This document shows positions 1 through 4,982 of a DNA stretch of 9,645 nt, one piece after another (position 1 is the stretch's first letter; every line of letters starts with the position of its first letter). Under the pieces are notes generated by a model. The model was not told where the DNA came from and made no database searches. It saw nothing but the letters and a program-made list of their open reading frames with translations. The translations under genes were made by a program, and so were the position numbers. Source of the DNA: Nostoc sp. CHAB 5715 (GTDB taxonomy: Bacteria; Cyanobacteriota; Cyanobacteriia; Cyanobacteriales; Nostocaceae); NCBI RefSeq assembly GCF_020829685.1, contig NZ_JAIVFR010000177.1:1-9645 (forward strand). Direction: 5' to 3'.

Positions 1-130
1 ACAGTTTTTCTATAACTTCACTATTGCAGATGTAGCTTATCAGGTCGGTTTTGCTCACCAAAGCCACTTTACCCGGCATTTTAAGCGTTTAGTTGGGATC
101 ACACCCAAACAATTTCTGAACCAGCAGTAA
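1..130 (+). CDS. AraC-family transcriptional regulator, C-terminal fragment
   Basis: This is an open frame entering from the left edge and ending at TAA 128-130, about 42 residues. It reads as the second helix-turn-helix of an AraC/XylS regulator: IADVAYQVGFAHQSHFTRHF followed by KRLVGITPKQF, which is the family signature (GF-x2-xSxFxRxFKxxxGxTPxxF). The N-terminal sensing domain lies outside the window, so the inducer cannot be inferred. It is followed in the same direction, after a 36-bp gap, by a small membrane protein and a MATE efflux pump. An AraC regulator next to a transporter is often its controller, but that link is inference here. Confidence 0.9.
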   Translation, partial: QFFYNFTIADVAYQVGFAHQSHFTRHFKRLVGITPKQFLNQQ

Positions 131-166
131 GAACAGGCTAAAAATTGGAAGAACCTGCAAGACGGC

Positions 167-400
167 TTGAAGTTTAGCCGATTGAATAAGGATAAAGCAA
201 TTCTAAAGCGGTTTATGGCTCCCTATTCAATCGGCAACTGGCTGTTCTTGGCAGGATCAATTATTTTTAGCTTTGATGCAATCAGCGAAGTTATAGAAAA
301 ACTGTCAATCCATTCATTTGAGCATCTTCTAGCTTCTGTCTTTTTTACAACGGGCTGTGTCCTGTTCCTCCTAGAGCCGAGTCAAAAGGAGGAATTGTGA
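167..400 (+). CDS. Small YrhK-like integral membrane protein
   Basis: A 77-residue protein from a TTG start (167); the first ATG is at 215 (residue 17), and no strong ribosome binding site marks either. Two hydrophobic segments are visible, roughly residues 23-41 (GNWLFLAGSIIFSFDAI) and 52-70 (EHLLASVFFTTGCVLFLLEP), each with a Gly-Ser or Gly-Cys pair before the second half and a Pro after the last. This spacing resembles the YrhK-like domain (N-x-L/F-x2-GS-x2-F ... G-x2-LFL-x2-P), a small membrane domain of unknown function. Its stop TGA 398-400 overlaps the ATG of the MATE gene by one base (TGATG), so the two are probably translationally coupled. The YrhK assignment is by eye and moderate; the exact start is uncertain. 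Confidence 0.6.
   Translation: MKFSRLNKDKAILKRFMAPYSIGNWLFLAGSIIFSFDAISEVIEKLSIHSFEHLLASVFFTTGCVLFLLEPSQKEEL
386..392 (+). promoter_or_regulatory. Strong Shine-Dalgarno for the MATE gene
   Basis: AAGGAGG lies inside the end of the small upstream gene. It is 7 bases from ATG 400 but only 4 bases from GTG 397, which favours ATG 400 as the start of the MATE transporter. Confidence 0.7.
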
Positions 401-1824
401 TGGCAATATCTCACTATGCTGACTTCCCCCTGCTTCCTGCACAGCTAGTAGATGGGCAAGGCAAACGCCATGTGAATTACCGTGCGATCGCTAAACTTTC
501 CATTCCATTGTTTCTCGATAGCCTGACTTACATCATTAATAGTCTGATGGATACTTGGTTTTTGGGACGGTTATCCACTGACGCAACGGCTGCTTTAGGT
601 GCAATTAATTGGCTGATGTTTGTTAGTATCATGCTAGTGGCAAGCGTTGGTGTTGCGGTGCAAACACTGGTTGCTCAAGCGTTTGGCAGTGGTGAGCTTA
701 CCAGAGCTGCAAAAACCGCCTGGATGGGCATTTGGATAGCCGTATTGACGATTCCAGTGTATGTTTTGCTAGCAACTCATGGACAGAGCATTCTATCCCC
801 GTTTCGATTAGAGCCTCAAATTGAACAACTTGCTTTAGCCTACTGGTTGCCCAGAATGTTAGGGGGGTCACTCGTAGTCGCAGATTGGACGTTTAGAGGC
901 TTTTTTAACGCCACCAACCGCACTCATTTAACCTTCACGGTGACAGGAATTGTTTGTATCCTCAAACCAATGCTCAATGAACTATTCATATTTCAATTTG
1001 GATGGGGAATGGCAGGCGCAGCTTGGGCAACTACAATCGCTCTGATGATTGGTTTGACAATTCAATTTTGGCTATTTTTTCAGCCTGCTATCCGTCAGAC
1101 TTATAAGGTTCATCAAGTTTGGCAGCCCAATCTTCGAGAAATTCTGAACTTGCTTAGCGTGGGGCTATTCACTGGCTTATTCATGACTTCTGATTTAGTC
1201 GGGCTAGCACTTTTTCAAATGATGCAAGTTGCACTCGGTGTTGCTCCGGGAGCCGCAACCCAAATTGTCATCACGCTACTAGCATTGGCATATCAGCCTG
1301 CGGTTGGCTTTGGTGAAGCGGGAATTATTCTGGTAGGGCAGTCGACCGGCGCGGGCGATCAACACTGGGCAAAGCGACTTGGAAATGCTGTCATCCGGTT
1401 GGCGGTTCTATATATGGTCATCGTTGGAGTTGGATTAGCCATTGCAGGGACATTTGTTGTCTCTCGATTCATCACTCCAACAGACATTCATGCAGCAGAA
1501 GTCATGAGCATTGCTCCAAAACTGCTGTGGATCGCAGCAAGCTATCAGCTATTTAATGCACTGATTATTTCGGTAACTTTCTGCCTACAAGGAGCGGGCG
1601 ATATTAAATTTCCGGCGATTGTTGCTGTTACGGTGACTCTGTTAGGGTTTGTTCCCCTCGCTCATGTTCTTTCGTTTAGAACAGGGCAAGGCTTTGTGGA
1701 TTTTCTACCTCATTTAGGATTTGGTGTTTTTGGTGGATGGGTTGCTTATGCGGCTCATATGATGATTTTAGGAATCATTCTGTGGCAACGCTGGCGATCG
1801 GGTGCTTGGCAAAAACGACTATAA
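400..1824 (+). CDS. MATE family efflux transporter
   Basis: A 474-residue polytopic membrane protein, within the usual 440-480 residue size of MATE (multidrug and toxic compound extrusion) transporters. These export organic cations, drugs or metabolites in exchange for Na+ or H+. The first helix has the typical SIPLFLDSLTYIINSLMDTWFLGRL pattern split by small residues (family: P-x-x-x-x-x-L...D-x-x-x-xGxLG), followed by repeated hydrophobic blocks consistent with 12 helices in two six-helix halves. Late motifs include QPAVGFGEAGIILVGQSTGAG and FCLQGAGDIKFP, the latter a conserved MATE segment. GTG 397 is an alternative start, but ATG 400 has better spacing from the AAGGAGG. The gene follows the YrhK-like gene with a one-base overlap and an AraC regulator just upstream. 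It carries one HIP1 site (484-491). The substrate cannot be told from sequence. Confidence 0.9.
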   Translation: MAISHYADFPLLPAQLVDGQGKRHVNYRAIAKLSIPLFLDSLTYIINSLMDTWFLGRLSTDATAALGAINWLMFVSIMLVASVGVAVQTLVAQAFGSGELTRAAKTAWMGIWIAVLTIPVYVLLATHGQSILSPFRLEPQIEQLALAYWLPRMLGGSLVVADWTFRGFFNATNRTHLTFTVTGIVCILKPMLNELFIFQFGWGMAGAAWATTIALMIGLTIQFWLFFQPAIRQTYKVHQVWQPNLREILNLLSVGLFTGLFMTSDLVGLALFQMMQVALGVAPGAATQIVITLLALAYQPAVGFGEAGIILVGQSTGAGDQHWAKRLGNAVIRLAVLYMVIVGVGLAIAGTFVVSRFITPTDIHAAEVMSIAPKLLWIAASYQLFNALIISVTFCLQGAGDIKFPAIVAVTVTLLGFVPLAHVLSFRTGQGFVDFLPHLGFGVFGGWVAYAAHMMILGIILWQRWRSGAWQKRL

Positions 1825-1847
1825 AACACAGTTTCACGCAAAGCGAC

Positions 1848-1941
1848 GCAGCCTAACAACCGCGCTGCACCGGAACGTGCCAATATGGTCGGCCCAGTTG
1901 CAAAGGTTGTCTGCGTCCGGTGAGCGGGACCGTTGTGCTGC
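1848..1941 (+). repeat. attC-like imperfect inverted repeat, copy 1
   Basis: It begins 24 bases after the MATE stop. Outer arms GCAGC 1848-1852 and GCTGC 1937-1941, middle arms CAAC 1857-1860 and GTTG 1932-1935, and inner arms CACCGGA 1868-1874 and TCCGGTG 1916-1922 pair, leaving unpaired bases between them. The left end contains GCCTAAC (1851-1857), a perfect match to the integron R'' box RYYYAAC. The right end GTTGTGC (1932-1938) matches the R' box GTTRRRY at all but one position. A second copy with the same spacing lies at 3131-3224. This could be an integron attC site or a related dispersed cyanobacterial repeat; no integrase gene is in the window. Confidence 0.6.
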
Positions 1942-1960
1942 TTCGTTCTAGCGGTAAGAA

Positions 1961-1995
1961 CGTAGTCCTAGTTTTCTGCTAAACACAAGACTACG
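1961..1995. repeat. Short inverted repeat in the MATE-NTF2 intergenic region
   Basis: CGTAGTC 1961-1967 pairs with GACTACG 1989-1995, with a 21-base interval. An outer AAG/CTT pair extends the stem past a two-base bulge. It has no T-run, so it is not a clear terminator. Nothing else was recognised between the attC-like element and the promoter at 2028. Confidence 0.35.
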
Positions 1996-2027
1996 CTTGA
2001 GGTGCTGTCCGAGAGCTTACCAGCCTC

Positions 2028-2056
2028 TTTACATTTGTCCAAAAAATATGCATAAT
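2028..2056 (+). promoter_or_regulatory. Candidate sigma70-type promoter of the NTF2-marR operon
   Basis: TTTACA (2028-2033, 5 of 6 to TTGACA) and CATAAT (2051-2056, 5 of 6 to TATAAT) are separated by 17 bases. The predicted start of transcription is near 2063, about 45 bases before ATG 2110. The -10 lies inside the palindrome at 2047-2061, so a protein bound there would block RNA polymerase. Confidence 0.55.
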
Positions 2057-2061
2057 GCATA
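2047..2061. promoter_or_regulatory. 15-bp palindrome, candidate MarR operator
   Basis: TATGCAT-A-ATGCATA is a perfect 7-1-7 inverted repeat covering the -10 box of the operon that encodes a MarR-family regulator. MarR proteins are dimers that bind AT-rich palindromes of about this size and commonly repress their own operon. A second palindrome of the same form (TATG-NN-T-N-A-NN-CATA followed by CAT) is at 3071-3085. Binding is inferred, not shown. Confidence 0.5.
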
Positions 2062-2109
2062 CATAGGTTTATTGCTGAGTTAACATTCAACAATTTTTTA
2101 GGAGGACAC

Positions 2110-2523
2110 ATGAACACCGAATGGCAAAACCGCATTCAGGAGTATTGCGAGGCGTGGACGACTGATAGCGGTCATCCCAACTTCGAGCGTCTTGCAACGT
2201 TCTACGCAATGGATTCAGATGTTGTCATCTACGATTCTCTGCCCCCGCTTGAGGGGTTTGCCGGGTTTGCAGAAATGCGATCCATTTACCCAGGACTATC
2301 GCAGCTGAGCGTGTCTCCAAATCAGGACTTACAGGTCAAGTTGCTGGCGGAAGGTCGGGTTGCTGTCACTGCCTTTACATCTCGGATGGCGTACACTTTT
2401 GAGGATGGCAATGAATTTGAGGTGAGTGCCAGACATACAGATGTTTGGGAAAAGCGGAACAATCAGTGGCTCATTGTTCACGAGCATCCGTCAACGGTAA
2501 TTAATCCAAGCAGAGTTGAGTGA
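2110..2523 (+). CDS. NTF2/SnoaL-like family protein
   Basis: A 137-residue soluble protein with the size and layout of the NTF2-like/SnoaL fold. N-terminal helices (MNTEWQNRIQEYCEAW, FERLATFYAMDSDVVIYD) are followed by a strand-rich half ending in the typical TDVWEKRNNQWLIVHEHPS, where an aromatic residue and HEH face the pocket in many members. This fold serves enzymes, ligand-binding proteins and enzyme partners, so no reaction can be assigned; a polyketide-cyclase or steroid-isomerase-like role or a ketosteroid-type pocket is possible. The start is supported by AGGAGG at 2100-2105, four bases upstream. The end overlaps or nearly touches the marR gene, so the two are co-transcribed. It may act on the compound sensed by that regulator, which is inference. 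Confidence 0.8.
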   Translation: MNTEWQNRIQEYCEAWTTDSGHPNFERLATFYAMDSDVVIYDSLPPLEGFAGFAEMRSIYPGLSQLSVSPNQDLQVKLLAEGRVAVTAFTSRMAYTFEDGNEFEVSARHTDVWEKRNNQWLIVHEHPSTVINPSRVE

Positions 2524-2533
2524 TTATATTGCT

Positions 2534-3055
2534 ATGACTGAAGAACGAACTCTGAATCTTTTGGGTGCGCTGGCTTTAAGTGTGGTTGATGGGTTAAATG
2601 CTGCTGTCGAAGCGAGTGTTGGACATGGCGGTGAGACTCCCGCGGCGCTTGTCACGCTGGGCGCAGAACCCGGACTTTCCATCAATACACTACGCCAAGT
2701 TTTGAATCTCTCTCACCCTGGAACAGTTCGTCTGATCGACCGTTTAGAGACACAAGGATTGGTTGAGCGCAGATCGGGTTCAGATGGGAGAACGCTGGCA
2801 TTGTTTCTCACTGATGCAGGTCACGAACGACGACAGACAATTCTAACTGAGCGGCGACAGCAGTTACAGTTTGCAGTAACTTCTCTGACACCCGATGAAT
2901 ACGAGCAATTAACTCAGCTTTTGGAGAAGATGCTTACTGCAATGACAACTAATGAGTTACAGGCGTTTGCAATTTGTCGTTTGTGCGAAGAGGAAGTGTG
3001 CCCCAGCGAGTGCTGCCCAGTTGATCAGCAATACTGTCGGATGGTAAAAAAATAA
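2534..3055 (+). CDS. MarR-family transcriptional regulator with cysteine-rich tail
   Basis: 173 residues from ATG 2534; a TTG at 2516 would add six residues and overlap the NTF2 gene by 8 bases. Neither start has a strong ribosome binding site. The winged helix is clear: recognition region LRQVLNLSHPGTVRLIDRLE (about residues 53-72), then LVERRSGSDGRTLALFLTDAG with the conserved D-x-R wing (D84, R86), flanked by dimerisation helices. MarR proteins are dimeric repressors released by small ligands or oxidation. Unusually, the C-terminus after about residue 145 has six cysteines, C148, C151, C156, C160, C161 and C168 (C-x2-C-x4-C-x3-CC-x6-C), suggesting metal binding or thiol redox sensing. It is second in an operon with the NTF2-like gene, and probably binds the palindrome over their promoter. 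Confidence 0.87.
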   Translation: MTEERTLNLLGALALSVVDGLNAAVEASVGHGGETPAALVTLGAEPGLSINTLRQVLNLSHPGTVRLIDRLETQGLVERRSGSDGRTLALFLTDAGHERRQTILTERRQQLQFAVTSLTPDEYEQLTQLLEKMLTAMTTNELQAFAICRLCEEEVCPSECCPVDQQYCRMVKK

Positions 3056-3059
3056 CATA

Positions 3060-3098
3060 GCACTCATAGTTATGGTTCAACCATACATTATAGAGTGC
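3060..3098. repeat. Nested palindrome after marR: hairpin and/or second MarR operator
   Basis: The core TATGGTT-C-AACCATA (3071-3085) is a perfect 7-1-7 palindrome, built like the one at 2047-2061. Both fit TATGNNTNANNCATA and both are followed by CAT. Outer arms GCACTC 3060-3065 and GAGTGC 3093-3098 also pair. The whole can fold into a stem-loop beginning 5 bases after the marR stop, but no T-run follows, so terminator function is doubtful. It could be an operator acting on the downstream dehydrogenase gene. Confidence 0.45.
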
Positions 3099-3130
3099 GC
3101 TGATTCCTAATTCTGGCGTGTCATCGTTGC

Positions 3131-3224
3131 CAGCCGCACAACAACCCACTTGCACCCGACCGTTTAGGTAATCGGTTAAGTCTGAGAAGTTATCTGCGGG
3201 GGGTGAATGGGAACGTTGGGTAGC
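3131..3224 (+). repeat. attC-like imperfect inverted repeat, copy 2
   Basis: Left arm 3138-3159 matches copy 1 (1853-1874) at 15 of 22 positions, and right arm 3194-3224 matches copy 1 (1911-1941) at 22 of 31, both without gaps. CAAC 3142-3145 pairs with GTTG 3215-3218, and CACCC 3153-3157 with GGGTG 3201-3205. The right end GTTGGGT (3215-3221) is a perfect match to the integron R' box GTTRRRY. The left GCACAAC (3136-3142) has one mismatch to RYYYAAC. With copy 1 it brackets the NTF2-marR operon, in the 3' position expected for the attC of a cassette. Confidence 0.6.
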
Positions 3225-3296
3225 TAAGCTCCAAGTTAGTCATTAGACGCTGCATACACCCACTAAGAAGCAGAATTTAAGTCAGGAGAAAGTTAA

Positions 3297-4154
3297 GTGA
3301 TTAGACTCGATGATCATGTAGCGATTATTACTGGAAGCGGGCGAGGTTTGGGAGCAGCCTATGCCCGTCTGCTGGCGGAAAGAGGAGCGCGTGTCGTTGT
3401 GCATGACGCAGGCGTTAACAAAGATGGAACCGGATTCGATCCGAACGTGGCGGCTGATGCTGCAAGCAGGATTCGAGAAGCAGGTGGAGTTGCGTTTCCG
3501 AGCAACGTAATCCTTGATAGTAGAGATAACTGCCAAAGTTTAGTGGAAACTACGCTCTTGAAGTTTGGTCGCCTCGACATCTTGATCCACAATGCGGGAT
3601 GGGTTGCCTATCAGTCAGTGCAAGAACTAACGCCTGATTTTCTAGAGCGCGCCATCAGCATTAATTTAGAGACACCAACATGGCTGGCTCAAGCCGCCTT
3701 TCCGATTATGAAACAGCAAAACTACGGACGGATTGTGCTTACGACTTCGGATAGAGCTATTTATCAGCAATATGCACTCAGTGGTCTCGCCTCTTATGCT
3801 ATGGGAAAAATGGCACAGATCGGTTTGATGAATGTGCTCGCGGTTGAAGGCAAAGAGCATGGAATTCTCGTTAATGCGATTTCGCCAGTAGCCAAAACGC
3901 GGATGTGGAACGTACAAGATGAGCCAGAGGATTTGCGACCCGATCAAGTAGCCCCTGGAGTGTTATATCTCGCTTCTCCAGAATGCCGAGAGTCTGGATT
4001 TATATTAAGGGCAAGCAACGGGCAATTCACAGCCCTGCGCTGGGTCGAGCGAAACAACGTAGATTATCCATTAAACCTCGCCGCTGTTGAGATTTCTACT
4101 GCGGAGGATTTGGCTACTCGCTGGAAGCAAATTGCTTCGGATATTGCGTTTTAA
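3297..4154 (+). CDS. Short-chain dehydrogenase/reductase, MFE-2-like
   Basis: 285 residues from GTG 3297, preceded by AGGAG at 3284-3288. It is an NAD(P)-dependent Rossmann oxidoreductase: cofactor loop TGSGRGLG at 12-19, HNAG at 98-101 in place of the usual NNAG, N123, S151, and the catalytic Y167-x3-K171. Overall wording (GAAYARLLAERGA, KFGRLDILIHNAGW, YGRIVLTTS, LAVEGKEHGILVNAISPVAKTRM, and a C-terminal TRWKQI) resembles the (3R)-hydroxyacyl-CoA dehydrogenase domain of peroxisomal multifunctional enzyme type 2 and its bacterial stand-alone relatives. D38 at the end of the second strand suggests NAD rather than NADP. The segment between S151 and Y167 is about three residues longer than usual. 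The substrate is unknown. The gene stands alone, 73 bases after the second attC-like repeat. Confidence 0.85.
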   Translation: MIRLDDHVAIITGSGRGLGAAYARLLAERGARVVVHDAGVNKDGTGFDPNVAADAASRIREAGGVAFPSNVILDSRDNCQSLVETTLLKFGRLDILIHNAGWVAYQSVQELTPDFLERAISINLETPTWLAQAAFPIMKQQNYGRIVLTTSDRAIYQQYALSGLASYAMGKMAQIGLMNVLAVEGKEHGILVNAISPVAKTRMWNVQDEPEDLRPDQVAPGVLYLASPECRESGFILRASNGQFTALRWVERNNVDYPLNLAAVEISTAEDLATRWKQIASDIAF

Positions 4155-4220
4155 GGACTGGGCTTGTACTTCGAGATGAGCTGTAAGGAAATAATCGAGG
4201 TTTTTGGTGGGAGAGCAGTT

Positions 4221-4230
4221 GAAAGGAGGT
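4221..4230 (+). other. Orphan Shine-Dalgarno-like sequence
   Basis: GAAAGGAGGT, followed by G, is nearly a full complement of the 16S rRNA 3' end, but only a five-codon frame (GTG/TTG ... TAA at 4243-4245) follows it. It may be a remnant of a lost gene or chance. The rest of 4155-4305 shows nothing else recognisable. Confidence 0.25.
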
Positions 4231-4305
4231 GTTGCAAAATTACTAAGAAAACTGATGATTTGCTTTACTGTTTAAGATAAGGGTATCGTCTAGGAGTCAG
4301 TTGGG

Positions 4306-4893
4306 ATGGTAACAACACCAGTAACCAGCATCACATTTGAGGAGTACTTAACCTATGATGATGGTAAGGGTTTCCATTATGAATTGGTGGATGGCAAGCT
4401 AGAGTTAATCAATCCACCAACTATTGAACATTTCCTGATTACCAAATTTCTTGAGCAACTGCTAGATGGAGAAATCAAGCGTTGTAGTTCTCCTTGGCTG
4501 AGTTTTCGGGAAAGTGGGGTGAGAACGGGTAGAAATAAATCTAGGTTGACTGATTTGTGTGTAGTAACAGTGGAACAAGCCAGAGAATTATTAAATGCCT
4601 CAGCAGTATTTGAGTCACCGCCGTTACTAATTGTCGAGGTAGTTAGTCCAGAGTCGGTAAAACGGGACTATCGCCATAAGCGATCTGAATATGCGGCCTT
4701 AGAAGTTCCTGAATATTGGATTGTAGACCCACTGAAAGCAAAAATTTCGGTGTTATTACTGGAAGATGGATTTTACGAAGAAACAGTTTTTACTGCCAAC
4801 CAGCAAATTGGATCACGGACTTTTCCAGAATTAGCGATCGCAGTTGATCAAGTGTTCACCGCCGGGAATCTGAGTCAGGGGAGACGCGATTAA
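4306..4893 (+). CDS. Uma2 family endonuclease-fold protein (DUF820)
   Basis: 195 residues from ATG 4306, with AGGAG at 4292-4296 nine bases upstream. The Uma2/DUF820 family has a PD-(D/E)xK restriction-endonuclease-like fold and is greatly expanded in cyanobacteria, usually as many paralogues of unknown role. Visible family motifs in order are FEEYL (11-15), YELVDGKLELI (25-35), TDLCVV with D83, LIVEVVSPES with E111, then D121...K125-x2-EY and PEYWIVDP (135-142). Putative catalytic residues are D83, E111 and K125. The last residues (about QGRRD) are encoded by a 20-bp palindrome that also supplies the stop codon. One HIP1 site lies at 4834-4841. Nuclease activity is inferred from the family. 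Confidence 0.88.
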   Translation: MVTTPVTSITFEEYLTYDDGKGFHYELVDGKLELINPPTIEHFLITKFLEQLLDGEIKRCSSPWLSFRESGVRTGRNKSRLTDLCVVTVEQARELLNASAVFESPPLLIVEVVSPESVKRDYRHKRSEYAALEVPEYWIVDPLKAKISVLLLEDGFYEETVFTANQQIGSRTFPELAIAVDQVFTAGNLSQGRRD

Positions 4894-4901
4894 TCGCGTC
4901 T
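4882..4901. repeat. 20-bp perfect palindrome at the Uma2 stop codon
   Basis: AGACGCGATTAATCGCGTCT is a perfect palindrome containing the TAA (4891-4893) of the Uma2 gene. From memory, AGACGCGAT...ATCGCGTCT hairpins are a common dispersed repeat in Nostoc-type genomes. It may fold into a strong stem at the transcript end, though no T-run follows directly. Confidence 0.7.
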
Positions 4902-4930
4902 GTACGGGAGTTAAGAGTTAGCAATTATTC

Positions 4931-4975
4931 TCCCTCATCTCCCTCATCTCCCCCTGCTCCCCCTACTCCCCCTAC
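4931..4975. repeat. 9-bp tandem repeat array (TCCCTCATC type)
   Basis: Five 9-bp units run from 4931: TCCCTCATC twice, TCCCCCTGC once, TCCCCCTAC twice. The array sits just downstream of the cyclophilin stop (4983, minus strand). The TCCCTCATC unit is the reverse complement (cyclically shifted) of the unit at 6197-6265, on the other side of the same gene. Confidence 0.8.
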
Positions 4976-4982
4976 TCTCTTC

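Noticed and set aside
2949..3155. 68-residue minus-strand frame over the marR end and attC-like element
   Set aside because: It overlaps the cysteine tail coding region and a structured repeat, with no supporting signals.
3236..3296. Separate promoter for the dehydrogenase gene
   Set aside because: No -35 and -10 pair with acceptable spacing was found by eye; transcription may start further upstream or read through from marR.
1825..4305. Complete integron (integrase plus attI)
   Set aside because: No tyrosine recombinase or attI is present in the window; only attC-like elements are seen.
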